Counted from the first letter of the stretch, positions 1-9,186 are shown. The stretch: DNA of 42,516 nt from Gammaproteobacteria bacterium (GCA_018067045.1 JAGPVL010000026.1:1-42516), one strand, 5' to 3'. The notes: generated by a model from the sequence alone, not told the origin. Numbers and translations are program-made.

Positions 1-1053
1 GGAGGGGGTTGGTGCAATGCCGACACCCTCCGCTTGGTGCTGTTCGTCATGACCGTGATGGGCGGTACTCCAAAACAATGTTGGCTCGTCGCTCTGCGTT
101 AACAAATCACAAAATGCCGCGAAGGCTTTTCCCGTACAGGTGGCGTTGAGCGCTAGCCCAATTCGTCCTGCCCGTTCTTTTGCTAGGCGTGACTTCAGGG
201 TGGCAACGCCATACCCACCACCACAGCCGTCGCCAAAATAATTGCTATGCCAGACGAGATTGTCATCTGGCTCTGGCTGTAGCGCCGGCGCGTGCTCAAT
301 CAGCTCATTCCACATTCTTTGTCGAAGTCGATGTACTGCCATGGCGTTGCATAAGTCGAGAGGCCCCAGCGTTGCAGGCGCAACTTGCACAGCGTGAACC
401 GTGCAGCCTGGCAGGGCTAACGATGCTCCGAGTGATAGGCCGGCAACCGTTGCACCGGAACCGGCAGCGACAACCAGATGTTTGGGCATCGGGCATTCGC
501 CGCGATCTACCTGCATCGCCAGTTCGATAGCAGCGTTTATGTGGGCGTAAACAGCAGCCGGTTGAACGCTGCCAGCGTGCAAGAAGTAGCTGCCTTTACA
601 TAGTCGTAACGGGTGCAGTAGCCATTGCGCGAGCGCGAGATAAAGCGATTTTTGCGCGCTCACTTTTGCCCCGTAATGTTCTAGCTGTGAGCGCGTGTGT
701 TGTGCTTCAGTGGTGCACTGCTGTGCGTTGACATCAAAAGTGATGACGTCGCAACGCAGTTTTTCTCGTTGGCAAATAGCCGCAGTAGTCACGGCTGCGT
801 GACTTTCACTGGCGCAAAGCAGAACAACGTGACGAGCGTTTAGGCGCCTGATATCGGCGAGCATAAACTCCAGTTGACGCATGCGATTGCCGCCGCATTC
901 GTCGGCATTTTGGTCGTCGCGTTTTATCCAGGCATTGTCAGAGAAGGTGTCGACAGAGAGTACGGGGCTGGGCAGGTGACATAAGTTGACTGGGCCGAGT
1001 GTTTCTCTCAGCGTGGGGAAGAAATGAAATAATGGCCAGCGATCAGTGTCCAT
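1..1053 (-). CDS. ACC-deaminase / D-cysteine-desulfhydrase-like PLP-fold protein, partial, PLP lysine replaced
   Basis: Partial gene: 351 codons are open and it runs off the left edge with no stop seen. It starts at ATG 1051-1053, overlapping the last 11 bases of the upstream gene, so the two are probably translationally coupled. The fold-type II PLP family is recognisable from an IKRDD segment (about residues 43-47), GGNxxRxLEF (54-63) and a glycine-rich phosphate loop AAGSGATVAG in the middle. Family members cleave D-cysteine, or deaminate aminocyclopropane carboxylate, using a Lys in GGNK. Here that residue is Arg57 (GGNRMRQLEF). The following SNH block of the family is also altered (ASESHAA). 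Seen: the substitutions. Inferred: it cannot form the usual internal aldimine, so it is a pseudo-enzyme or does different chemistry. It is the third gene of an operon with a DSD1-like protein and a lactone oxidase. The substrate is unknown. Confidence 0.8.
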   Translation of the reverse strand, partial: MDTDRWPLFHFFPTLRETLGPVNLCHLPSPVLSVDTFSDNAWIKRDDQNADECGGNRMRQLEFMLADIRRLNARHVVLLCASESHAAVTTAAICQREKLRCDVITFDVNAQQCTTEAQHTRSQLEHYGAKVSAQKSLYLALAQWLLHPLRLCKGSYFLHAGSVQPAAVYAHINAAIELAMQVDRGECPMPKHLVVAAGSGATVAGLSLGASLALPGCTVHAVQVAPATLGPLDLCNAMAVHRLRQRMWNELIEHAPALQPEPDDNLVWHSNYFGDGCGGGYGVATLKSRLAKERAGRIGLALNATCTGKAFAAFCDLLTQSDEPTLFWSTAHHGHDEQHQAEGVGIAPTPS

Positions 1054-2323
1054 GTCCTTGCTCCAGCGGCGCCCACCAGCTGAGAGAATTATTGGCATTG
1101 ATGGCGATCAGGTCGCCGAACTGCAATAGAACAGACTCACTCTGTGTTGGGCGCAGAAACACATAGTCATCAGTGCTGAGCTGCTGAGAGGGAGAACCAT
1201 TTAGCATCATTTGGTTTGAGCTGGTGCCGTACAAGGAGTTCCCTTGAAGCCCTATAGGGGATTCTGGTTTTGCGAGCCAGTTACCACCGTAGATGAAAAC
1301 AGTGTGGCGTCTGTTGACATCCCAGCTGCTCCAGACATCACCTAGCGGCAGCGGGCCGGGGATATCAAGGCCGTCGAATGACTTGATTACTGGACTGGCA
1401 ATAAAGGCGGCAGGCTCAAAATCTGCCAGCGCGGCGAGATCAAAGTCAGTCGGTTTTAATAAGCACGAGCCGGCAGATAGCTCATTCATGGGCGAGTGCT
1501 GGTCATGCAGAAATATGGTTGGGCTGCCCGCACCATTGAAGGTAAGGCCTGAATGATAGAGCGCGGGAAAATGGCTCTGTAATCGCTCAATAAAGTTGGC
1601 ATAAATCATTTGCGATTTTTCCAAGCTAGCGGCAGGCGTTTCGATCAGTTCGGGAAGTTTGCCCACATGTGCGTCGTACCCCATAAAACCAGAAAACGAC
1701 AGATGTTGGGAATGCTGGCCGATTAGCATCAAGCAGGGATCGAGTAACTCAGGAGCAGCTAATCCTCCGCGATGTAGGCCAACATCGAGCTCCAAATTTA
1801 TTTGTAAGCGTTCGTTAAGACGTTGTGCGAGGGCCAAGTATTGTTCTAGGCGCGGCAGGTCATCGACCAGCCATTGAAGTTTTTCCGTAGGCTTAAATGG
1901 ACTGTCCGGCGGTAGTTGGCGATAGAAGTTTTCTGCTGCGTCGACGGGCATTGGTTTGCCCAGCAAAATATCGCAATCGGGCATCGCCGCTACCATAGCG
2001 TTTATAAAAGGTTGATGAAACGCCATGACTTTGTTGCTGCCAGTGTGTTTCATCACGGTGCGAATAAGGTCGAGAGAGGGTAGGGATTTGGCCACGATGC
2101 GGTAGTGTTTATTGGCGGGAATTCGTTGCCGTAGCTTTTCACAATTGCGGATTAAGCGTTGCTGATCTATGAGTAAGGCTGGGCGTGAAATGTGGTGTGT
2201 TCGCAGCAGTTGGCTTAGATGGTTGAAGTAAGGGGCGTGCGGCTTGCCTTGATCGCCTGGGCGAAGCCATGCGGCTGCCGCAACGGCGCCGGCACTGGCG
2301 ACGAGAAAATGGCGTCGTTTCAT
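1043..2323 (-). CDS. DSD1/alanine-racemase-N-domain family PLP protein with Tat-like signal
   Basis: 426 aa. The N-terminus MKRRHFLVASAGAVAAAAWL has the twin-arginine pattern RRxFL followed by an alanine-rich segment, so export by Tat is likely. The body resembles fold-type III PLP enzymes of the D-serine dehydratase / D-threonine aldolase group. The likely PLP lysine is Lys79 in the segment RIVAKSLPS, followed by a barrel with the family's LELDVGLHRGG. Classical DSD1 enzymes bind zinc with a His-x-Cys near the C-terminus; the corresponding place here reads PTQSESVLLQFGDL, so those ligands appear absent. It begins one base after the stop of the lactone oxidase gene and overlaps the next gene, giving a three-gene operon. 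Racemase, aldolase and dehydratase activities are all possible; the reaction cannot be assigned from sequence. Confidence 0.82.
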   Translation of the reverse strand: MKRRHFLVASAGAVAAAAWLRPGDQGKPHAPYFNHLSQLLRTHHISRPALLIDQQRLIRNCEKLRQRIPANKHYRIVAKSLPSLDLIRTVMKHTGSNKVMAFHQPFINAMVAAMPDCDILLGKPMPVDAAENFYRQLPPDSPFKPTEKLQWLVDDLPRLEQYLALAQRLNERLQINLELDVGLHRGGLAAPELLDPCLMLIGQHSQHLSFSGFMGYDAHVGKLPELIETPAASLEKSQMIYANFIERLQSHFPALYHSGLTFNGAGSPTIFLHDQHSPMNELSAGSCLLKPTDFDLAALADFEPAAFIASPVIKSFDGLDIPGPLPLGDVWSSWDVNRRHTVFIYGGNWLAKPESPIGLQGNSLYGTSSNQMMLNGSPSQQLSTDDYVFLRPTQSESVLLQFGDLIAINANNSLSWWAPLEQGHGH

Positions 2324-2324
2324 T

Positions 2325-3713
2325 TTATTTCTCCTGCCCTACCTTATCGAGAGAGGGCTCGCCGAGTATCGTGCGCATGTGGGCGTTCAAGAATCGCCCC
2401 TGTGGGTCTAGCATTGCGCGAATTTCGTTAAATCTTTTGAGCTCAGGGTAGGCCTGTTTTAATTGGTCTGCGCTCATAGTGTGAATTTTCCCCCAGTGAG
2501 GCCGCCCGCCTGCTTTTTGAAGCAGCGGCTCAACCGCGTTAAATAGCGGTGTCGCGTCTTGCTTAACGTACTGGTGAACAGAAATTGTGGCGCCATCTCG
2601 TTGGCCAAACATACCGATCATGCTGTTGTCGGCGCGTACGTAACGGAACTCGATTGGGAACATGACGTTAATATTATTGTCGCGAATGGTCGCGCAAACT
2701 TGTTTCAATGTGGCGATGCCATCTTCGGCCGGAACGCAATATTCCATTTCATTAAATCGCACAGTGCGTACATTTCCGTACACTTTCCACGCAGGCCCCT
2801 GCTTGAAGCCGTCTTCAATAAATTTACCCAGTAATCGCTGAATGGTTGGCGTGAGCCAACTGGCGCGCATGCTTACTTCGCAGACCATTTCGAGCAAATC
2901 ATTGCTGTCGTCTGGCGGTAAGATTTCTTCCGTTGATGAGGTTTCCTCAAAGGTTTTTATGATGGCGGTGTTGCCATGTGGAAAGGCGAATAGCTCGATA
3001 CCGCGGACGCTATCTTTTTCTTGCTCAACCACGGCAAGGGCTTTGTCTAAGTCCATGACCCGCGTTACTTCTCGGAGGTAATAGCGCGGTTGTTGCTGGA
3101 AAGTGATATCGCTGATTACGCCTAGACAGCCGAGTGAACAGATAGCGGCGCGAAAAAGATCGCCATCGCGGCTAGAGAGATCATGGAGTTGCCCGTCAGC
3201 ACTAATGAGGCGTAGTGATTTTATCTGTGCAGACTGCGACGGCAAGGTCAGCCCCGTGCCGTGCGTGGAGGTTGAGATAGCGCCAGCTAAAGACTGCAGG
3301 TTAATGTCTGGTTCATTGCTGAAACTAAGCCCTGCATCCCAAGCGGCGGCACTGGCATTGCCGAGGCGCGTGCCGGCAGCAAAAGTCGCGGTGCTTTTAT
3401 CGGAATCGTGTTGGAGCAGGCCGTTCATGGCTTCCAGTGAAATCAGCGTGCCGTCTGTTGGTACTAAGGGGCTGAAGGAGTGGCTGCCACCAAAGCAACG
3501 TATCGGTCCGTTGCTGCTGGCTAATAGCGCGCGAATTTGCTCGACGTTTTGTGGGTAATGCATGGCGCTGGGTTGGGCGGTTTGATTGCCGGCCCAGTTC
3601 TGCCAGCGATAAGTTTGTGCGGCGGCCAACAATTTCATTGGCAGCAGGGTGGTGCCGGCAGTGAGGCTGGCGAGTTTGAGTAATGCGCGTCGGTTTATTC
3701 GGGGTGCGTCCAT
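2325..3713 (-). CDS. D-arabinono-1,4-lactone oxidase family FAD protein, Tat-exported
   Basis: 462 aa from ATG 3713, which has GGAAG eight bases upstream; ATG 3728 would add five residues. The leader INRRALLKLASLTAG is Tat-like. The N-terminal half is a VAO-type FAD-binding domain: GGSHSF (about residues 75-80) matches the segment whose His carries covalent FAD in aldonolactone/alditol oxidases. The C-terminal half is ALO-type with the characteristic HWGK motif and a C-terminal LDPQGRFLNAHMR segment. Family members oxidise sugar lactones or alditols with oxygen or another acceptor and make a carbonyl or ascorbate-type product. It is the first gene of the operon with the DSD1-like and ACC-deaminase-like genes. 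The substrate is unknown; an exported flavin oxidase acting on a hydroxy or amino acid derivative is an inference from its neighbours. Confidence 0.85.
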   Translation of the reverse strand: MDAPRINRRALLKLASLTAGTTLLPMKLLAAAQTYRWQNWAGNQTAQPSAMHYPQNVEQIRALLASSNGPIRCFGGSHSFSPLVPTDGTLISLEAMNGLLQHDSDKSTATFAAGTRLGNASAAAWDAGLSFSNEPDINLQSLAGAISTSTHGTGLTLPSQSAQIKSLRLISADGQLHDLSSRDGDLFRAAICSLGCLGVISDITFQQQPRYYLREVTRVMDLDKALAVVEQEKDSVRGIELFAFPHGNTAIIKTFEETSSTEEILPPDDSNDLLEMVCEVSMRASWLTPTIQRLLGKFIEDGFKQGPAWKVYGNVRTVRFNEMEYCVPAEDGIATLKQVCATIRDNNINVMFPIEFRYVRADNSMIGMFGQRDGATISVHQYVKQDATPLFNAVEPLLQKAGGRPHWGKIHTMSADQLKQAYPELKRFNEIRAMLDPQGRFLNAHMRTILGEPSLDKVGQEK

Positions 3714-3851
3714 ACGAGGTGCTTCCATTTGGGCATGCTTTTCATTCGTGCGCTGCTATTTATGAGCCGGTATCATTGAGTCTCATCGATATTGGCACGA
3801 TAGTACATAAATAATAAAAATGGAACCATGCCCAAAAGCGGGTGCTCCTTG

Positions 3852-4778
3852 CTAGCGCGGCGACCAGCTCGCGCCGGTGAGCCGTTCAGATAACTCCCAG
3901 AGTTTTTTGCCCAGCGCGGCGTCGCGGGCGTAGTGACGAGCGCGCGCCTTTTTGGGGTAGCCGATGGCTTCAAATGGGCCGTCTGGGCCGTAGTAGTCGC
4001 CGCCAGCGACATTCTCGGCGGTTGCGGCAAACAGGGTAGGCAGGGCGCCTTTTGCTGCGCTTTGAGTGAACAGCCCCCAAAGGGCGTCGAACGCTGAGCC
4101 AAGTCCGAACGGTAGCTTGCTGGAGATACCGGGCCCGGCGAGGTTGGTGTTTGATCCGCCGGGGTGGCAGGCCACCGAGATTGCTTTGTTGCCTTCCGTT
4201 TGTAGCTGACGGTTTAGCTCAATGGCGAACATCAGGTTGGCAAGCTTCGATTGGCAGTAGGCCTTATGGCGGCCGTACTCCGAGGCGAGGGTGGGGTTCT
4301 CAAAGTGAATTTTGCCGCCGCGATGGGCAAGGCTGCTGACGGTGACGACACGAGCGCCGTCGACATTGGCAAAGCAGTCGCGCAGCAGCAGGGTGAACGT
4401 AAAGTGGCCGAGATGATTGGTGCCGAACTGACGATCATAGCCATCCTCGGTTAGGCCTTCTTCTAGCCACATTACGCCAGCGTTGTTGATGAGCAGGTCA
4501 ATGCGTGGGTGAAGCTTTTTAAGCGCTGTGGCGCTCATACGAACATGCTTCTGGCTGGCTAAGTTGAGCGGGTGAAAGCTAAGCTGCGCGTCAGGAAAGG
4601 TCGTGCGAATGTCGTCCATGGCCGCGTTGGCCTTGGCTTCGTTGCGACAGGCTAGAACGACGTGGGCGCCTTTGCCGGCGAGCTGGCGAGCGGCTTCTAG
4701 TCCGATGCCGCTATTGGCGCCAGTAATGACGGCAACGCGGCCGGTTTGATCAGGGACGTTTTCGTTGTTCCATTTCAT
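3852..4778 (-). CDS. Short-chain dehydrogenase/reductase, retinol/protochlorophyllide-reductase-like
   Basis: 308 aa. The start at ATG 4778 (MKWNNENVPD) is chosen because AAGGAACTGACG precedes it; an upstream in-frame ATG at 4817 lacks a ribosome site. It has a classical Rossmann SDR layout: TGANSGIG near residues 19-26 binds the dinucleotide, then LLINNAGVM, then the catalytic Tyr-x-x-x-Lys in AYCQSKLANLMFA. The extended C-terminus is typical of the retinol-dehydrogenase/WWOX-like SDR group, which normally uses NADPH to reduce aldehydes or ketones. It lies alone between the lactone oxidase operon and ubiD with about 100-bp gaps. The substrate cannot be predicted. Confidence 0.88.
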   Translation of the reverse strand: MKWNNENVPDQTGRVAVITGANSGIGLEAARQLAGKGAHVVLACRNEAKANAAMDDIRTTFPDAQLSFHPLNLASQKHVRMSATALKKLHPRIDLLINNAGVMWLEEGLTEDGYDRQFGTNHLGHFTFTLLLRDCFANVDGARVVTVSSLAHRGGKIHFENPTLASEYGRHKAYCQSKLANLMFAIELNRQLQTEGNKAISVACHPGGSNTNLAGPGISSKLPFGLGSAFDALWGLFTQSAAKGALPTLFAATAENVAGGDYYGPDGPFEAIGYPKKARARHYARDAALGKKLWELSERLTGASWSPR

Positions 4779-4879
4779 CGTCAGTTCCTTTTTTTTGCAT
4801 ACTGCTTCGGTACGCAATTTTAGCTACGCAATTTGTTGTTAAGTAGACGTTGTACGAGATTAACCGGCCCGTCGTGTCG

Positions 4880-6364
4880 TTATTTTTTCTCTGGATGTTG
4901 ATCGATGCCCAATGAGTCCCATACCGCATCGATGCGCTCTTTAACGGAAGCATCCATTTCAATCGGTTCTCCCCATTCGCGCGCGGTTTCTCCGGGCCAT
5001 TTATTGGTCGCATCGAGCCCCATTTTTGACCCAAGTCCGGCGACGGGTGAGGCAAAGTCGAGGTAATCAATGGGGGTGTTTTCGATCATCGTGGTGTCGC
5101 GCGCGGGATCCATGCGTGTGGTCATCGCCCAGATCACATCTTTCCAGTCGCGAGCATTGATGTCGTCATCGCAGACGATAACAAACTTGGTGTACATAAA
5201 TTGTCGCAAAAATGACCAGACGCCCATCATCACCCGCTTGGCATGGCCGGGGTATTGCTTCTTCATGGTGACGACGGCGATACGATACGAACAGCCCTCT
5301 GGCGGCAGATAAAAATCAACAATCTCGGGATATTGTTTGCGCAAAATCGGCACGAATAATTCGTTCATGGCCGCGCCAAGTACCGCGGGTTCGTCGGGAG
5401 GCCTACCGGTGTAAGTACTGTGGTAAATCGGGTCACGGCGATGGGTGATACGTTCAACGGTGAAGACGGGGAAACTCTCGACTTCATTGTAATAACCGGT
5501 GTGATCGCCAAATGGTCCTTCGTCGGCCACGTCATTGGGGTAAATATAGCCCTCGAGGACAAACTCCGCGCTGGCAGGAACCTGCAGATCATGGGTTTGG
5601 CATTTGACTACTTCCGTACGACTGCCGCGTAGTAAGCCAGCAAAGGCGTATTCGCTCAGGGTGTCTGGAACAGGCGTCACCGCGCCAAGAATGGTTGCTG
5701 GGTCGGCGCCCAGTGCTACGGCCACCGGAAACGGTTCGCCAGGATGCGCCTTCTGCCACTCAAGAAAATCCAGCGCACCGCCGCGGTGACTAAGCCAACG
5801 CATAATGAGGCGATTTCGACCAATTAATTGCTGTCGATATATACCCAAGTTTTGCCGCTCTTTATGCGGGCCTTTTGTGACGACAAGCGGCCATGTTACG
5901 AGAGGAGCGGCATCGCCGGGCCAGCAGGTTTGAATAGGCAGGTTATTCAGATTGACCTGGTCCCGTTCAATCACCACCTGTTGGCAAGCGGCATTGGAGA
6001 CGACCTTTGGGTTCATCGACAGCACTTGCCGTACCATTGGCAACTTCTCGAAGGCATCTTTAATGCCTTTTGGTGGCTCAGGCTCTTTTAAGAAGGCCAG
6101 TACTTCACCGAGTTCACGTAACTCGCTAACCGATTCGCGCCCCATGCCTAGCGCCACACGCTTTTCTGTACCGAATAGATTGCCAAGCACAGGCGTTGAA
6201 AATCCTTTTGGATTTTCAAACAGCAGCGCCGGGCCTCCGGCGCGCAAGGTGCGATCACAAATCTCGGTCATTTCCAGATTAGGGTCGACTTCAGCGCTGA
6301 TGCGCAACAACTCCCCCCGTTTTTCAAGCTGGCTAATAAAATCGCGTAGGTCGTTATATTTCAT
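4880..6364 (-). CDS. ubiD: 3-octaprenyl-4-hydroxybenzoate carboxy-lyase (UbiD)
   Basis: 494 aa, the usual length for proteobacterial UbiD. It decarboxylates the polyprenyl-hydroxybenzoate intermediate of ubiquinone synthesis using the prenylated FMN made by UbiX. The sequence starts with the family's [19 protein letters not shown] and contains the flavin/substrate region [16 protein letters not shown] and the conserved [13 protein letters not shown] stretch near residues 280-295 that supplies active-site acidic residues. The end (DATNKWPGE, then [13 protein letters not shown]) is also typical. No ubiX is in the window. It is monocistronic as far as can be seen, with SDR downstream about 100 bp away and 330 bp of non-coding DNA upstream. 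Confidence 0.97.
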   Translation of the reverse strand: MKYNDLRDFISQLEKRGELLRISAEVDPNLEMTEICDRTLRAGGPALLFENPKGFSTPVLGNLFGTEKRVALGMGRESVSELRELGEVLAFLKEPEPPKGIKDAFEKLPMVRQVLSMNPKVVSNAACQQVVIERDQVNLNNLPIQTCWPGDAAPLVTWPLVVTKGPHKERQNLGIYRQQLIGRNRLIMRWLSHRGGALDFLEWQKAHPGEPFPVAVALGADPATILGAVTPVPDTLSEYAFAGLLRGSRTEVVKCQTHDLQVPASAEFVLEGYIYPNDVADEGPFGDHTGYYNEVESFPVFTVERITHRRDPIYHSTYTGRPPDEPAVLGAAMNELFVPILRKQYPEIVDFYLPPEGCSYRIAVVTMKKQYPGHAKRVMMGVWSFLRQFMYTKFVIVCDDDINARDWKDVIWAMTTRMDPARDTTMIENTPIDYLDFASPVAGLGSKMGLDATNKWPGETAREWGEPIEMDASVKERIDAVWDSLGIDQHPEKK

Positions 6365-6698
6365 AAGGCGTCAGTGTGTCAGAACGATAGTGCGGATGAG
6401 TATAGCAATTGCTGGCGGCTTTGCATGGCGTGATGGCTGGTCGCCTGAGAGGCATTTCTCTCCACTGATTTTCTGTCTGGCAGGTTTTAGTGTGACGAGC
6501 CCCTTTGGTGGGAGCGATGCGGTTTTATCGGAAGTGGTCGCGAAAATGATCATGACGTTACGCGTGCTTGCTGCTTATCCCTTGATCGTCTTCGTTGCTT
6601 CGCCAGACCCGTTGGGAAGGCTCTTCTCTTCATCATTCCGTTAGAGAAAGCATATGGCCTTGTTGTCACCGGCATCGAGGCACGAATTGTGAAGGGGC
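6365..6698. other. Non-coding gap between ubiD and GAF-protein gene
   Basis: 334 bases with no convincing gene. It must contain the ubiD promoter and the 3' end of the GAF-protein transcript. Short open frames exist but have no ribosome site or recognisable product. No clear terminator hairpin was found. Confidence 0.4.
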
Positions 6699-7937
6699 TT
6701 AAGAGGAGGCCGCGAGTACTACCGGTGCTTTAACGGCCGTCAACTCGGCTCGTGCGTCTGCTGCGATAGTGGCGTAGGCCAGGCTGTTGAGAATCATTTC
6801 AACCTGTTGTTGTTGCTCTTCGGTGTAAGGTTGTAGCTTCGCCAGCTCAATAGCTGCAATGGCTTGTTGCCCATGATAGACAGGTAGAATCATGACTTCC
6901 GCTGGCGTTAATGATGCCGTGCCGGTGCGGATGTTGAGGTAGCCCTCAGGCAGACTATTTATTTTTAGGGTGCGATTTTGTTTCATGGCGGCGCCCAGCA
7001 GATTCTCATCAGGGATAATCTCTGCAGCCTGTCGCACCTTGCTGGGGTCACCACCCCATGTGGCCATTAGCGTTAGTGTGCCCTGTTCAGTAGCTCGGTA
7101 TGCGGCGGCGATCTGCGAGTCAGTCACGTTCACCATAAAGCTGAGCGTGTGAGTAAACAGTTCATGGGGCGACAGGTTGCCGGCAATCAGCTCAAGGTAT
7201 TCGTTGTAGCAATGCTGCTTGCGGCCTTCCTTTTCTGATTGTAAGTGCAACTCTTCCAGTCTGCGTGATTCAAGGTTTAGTAGCAGGTTCTTGAGAAAGT
7301 TTTGCCGACCCCAGACTTCAAAGGTGTAGCCGGTAACAAAGCAAACTGCCGTGGGAACAATAAAAAAGAGCAGCATGTGCAGCCAGTCCAGTGGCAACTG
7401 CTGCCCGGCCGCGTACCCCAGCGCAATCAAAAACGCCGAACAAGAGCAGGCTAGAGCGGTGTAAGCCGGCAAGCGTAATATAGAAAAAGCGATAATCAGA
7501 ATATAGATCACTTCGAAAGACGCCAGTTGGCCGAAAGGGGAGGCACCTAGCTGAATCGAGCAGTAGATGGTTCCAGTCAACGTAATAAACACGCTGGCAC
7601 CCAAAACGTACTCCACCTTTTGGCGCATATTCGGCATACGAGTACAGACCCAGATGCCGAACAATACGGCGGCGATAGGCCACATCACGGTGTTGCGCCA
7701 CACGCTAAGGCCTGCATCTTCACTGATGATAGCAATAGGAATAATAACGGCGAGATAGATGGTGATCAGTCCATAAATGGATTTGGACAGAATATCTGAT
7801 GCCTGTTCGCGCGCGAGGTGTTTAAAGGGCGCTTCCAAATGTTCAGGAAAGACCAACTGGCTCACGGGACGGTTCATGAGGCGTGACAGCAAACCTTCGT
7901 TTACATGACGCATGTCTACCTGAATATGGTCCGTCAT
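6699..7937 (-). CDS. Polytopic membrane protein with C-terminal GAF domain
   Basis: 412 aa. Residues 1-50 are cytosolic (RLMNRPVSQLVFPEHLEAPFK). About six hydrophobic helices follow between residues 52 and 225, then a charged, probably coiled linker (ESRRLEELHLQSEKEGRKQ). The remainder, about residues 245-395, looks like a GAF domain (SQIAAAYRATEQGTLTLMATWGG ... EVMILPVYHGQQAIAAIELA). The layout resembles the sensory half of membrane diguanylate cyclases or histidine kinases, but the protein ends right after the GAF domain: no GGDEF, HisKA or ATPase domain follows. It may signal through a partner or be a degenerate sensor. It is monocistronic between ubiD and lpxO (divergent). The ligand is unknown. 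Confidence 0.75.
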   Translation of the reverse strand: MTDHIQVDMRHVNEGLLSRLMNRPVSQLVFPEHLEAPFKHLAREQASDILSKSIYGLITIYLAVIIPIAIISEDAGLSVWRNTVMWPIAAVLFGIWVCTRMPNMRQKVEYVLGASVFITLTGTIYCSIQLGASPFGQLASFEVIYILIIAFSILRLPAYTALACSCSAFLIALGYAAGQQLPLDWLHMLLFFIVPTAVCFVTGYTFEVWGRQNFLKNLLLNLESRRLEELHLQSEKEGRKQHCYNEYLELIAGNLSPHELFTHTLSFMVNVTDSQIAAAYRATEQGTLTLMATWGGDPSKVRQAAEIIPDENLLGAAMKQNRTLKINSLPEGYLNIRTGTASLTPAEVMILPVYHGQQAIAAIELAKLQPYTEEQQQQVEMILNSLAYATIAADARAELTAVKAPVVLAASS

Positions 7938-8244
7938 CGGCCGCCTGTGTTATCACTCATTTATTTCTGTATGCACGCAAGGGTATGTTGCTGCTTAGGA
8001 AACATAGGAGTAGCGGGCGGGTAAAGTCAATTGTAAAACGCAGAGGCTGGCCTGCTTTCTGATGAAGGAGCAGATGGGCGGTTTAAAATGCAGGTGCGGC
8101 CGGCGAATGCCGCCGCGGGTAGCGCGTCTTGCGAGTGAGTGCTTCAGGGCCGTTTCTCTGTAAACGGTGGGAGGTTCCGGCATTCTATCGAGGGGCAATC
8201 TGGACTATTATTGCGCGCGACATATGGAAGACGGAGTTTGCGCA
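7938..8244. other. Divergent intergenic region between GAF-protein gene and lpxO
   Basis: 307 bases holding the divergent promoters of the GAF-protein gene and lpxO. An AT-rich TATTAT about 30 bases before lpxO could be a -10 element, but I see no matching -35. Nothing else is supportable. Confidence 0.35.
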
Positions 8245-9186
8245 ATGGTTGCAGCCTTATTTGCCCCTAAATTTATCATTCTTTATCTCTTTATTGTGAC
8301 GGGTGCTTATGTGCACTTTCGTGGAAAGGTGCGCCATAAGTTTTGGCGCCAATTGCTGGACCACTCCACCATCATGGCGCCGTACAACTGCTTCGTGTAT
8401 GCCACGTCGGCGGTACCGAATAAGCCGTATATCGGTTTGGATAATTTTCCTGATTTGAAGCCGCTGCAAGAGAATTGGGAAACAATTCGCCAAGAAGCGC
8501 TTGGCTTGTTTGATGAAGGTTATATAAAAGCCGCGAGCCAGCACAACGATTTGGCCTTTCATTCCTTTTTTAAGACCGGCTGGACGCGTTTTTACTTGAA
8601 GTGGTATGGCGACACCTTGCCCTCCGCGCTCGCACTTTGTCCTAAGACGGTTGAGATGGTGGATAGCATTCCGCGCTTGAATGCCGTGATGTTTGCCATG
8701 TTGCCCGCAGGCAGTAAGCTCGGCGCGCACCGTGATCCGTTTGCGGGATCGTTACGTTTTCACCTCGGCCTGGTGACGCCAAACTCGGACGATTGCTACA
8801 TAACCGTTGATGGTGAAGATTATTCATGGCGCGACGGTGAGGGGGTCATGTTTGATGAGACCTTTATTCATGCGGCGTACAACAAAACCGATACCGATCG
8901 AATTATTCTGTTCTGTGACGTGGAGCGCCCGCTACGCTGGAGATTCGCACAGTTCATTAATCGTGTTTTTAAACGCGTTGCGGTCGCGTCGGCGGCAACG
9001 CAAAACGAAGAGGGCGAGAAAGTTGGCGTGCTGAACCGGGTGTTTAGTTACGTCTATATCGTGCGTGCTCGTGCCAAGTTGCTGAAAAAGAAAAACCGCA
9101 TGGCCTACTATGTGCTTAAGTGGTTAATCATCGGCAGCGCGGCGTATTCCATTTTTCTGCATGGTTTTACTGCGAACGGACAATAA
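8245..9186 (+). CDS. lpxO: Lipid A 2-hydroxylase LpxO (Fe(II)/2-oxoglutarate dioxygenase)
   Basis: 313 aa from ATG 8245, chosen because GGAG lies eight bases upstream and the protein then starts directly with its membrane anchor; upstream in-frame starts at 8167 and 8224 lack this. LpxO adds a 2-hydroxyl to a secondary acyl chain of lipid A at the inner membrane. The match to Salmonella LpxO is close over the whole length: YVHFRGKVRHKFWRQLLDHS, NSFFKTGWxRFYLKWYG-like segment (HSFFKTGWTRFYLKWYGD), HRDPFAGSLRFHLGLVTPN with putative iron ligands His162 and Asp164, and FDETFIHAAYN with His209, then IILFCDVERP. Terminal helices at about residues 6-24 and 287-307 anchor it. An acyltransferase gene follows 128 bp downstream, suggesting joint envelope modification. 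Confidence 0.95.
   Translation: MVAALFAPKFIILYLFIVTGAYVHFRGKVRHKFWRQLLDHSTIMAPYNCFVYATSAVPNKPYIGLDNFPDLKPLQENWETIRQEALGLFDEGYIKAASQHNDLAFHSFFKTGWTRFYLKWYGDTLPSALALCPKTVEMVDSIPRLNAVMFAMLPAGSKLGAHRDPFAGSLRFHLGLVTPNSDDCYITVDGEDYSWRDGEGVMFDETFIHAAYNKTDTDRIILFCDVERPLRWRFAQFINRVFKRVAVASAATQNEEGEKVGVLNRVFSYVYIVRARAKLLKKKNRMAYYVLKWLIIGSAAYSIFLHGFTANGQ

Noticed and set aside
3103-3558. 151-codon plus-strand frame
   Set aside because: Antisense to the FAD-binding domain of the lactone oxidase, with no domain of its own.
5952-6644. 230-codon plus-strand frame antisense to ubiD
   Set aside because: Serine/arginine-rich, no ribosome site or recognisable domain, and it covers the conserved N-terminal half of ubiD on the other strand.
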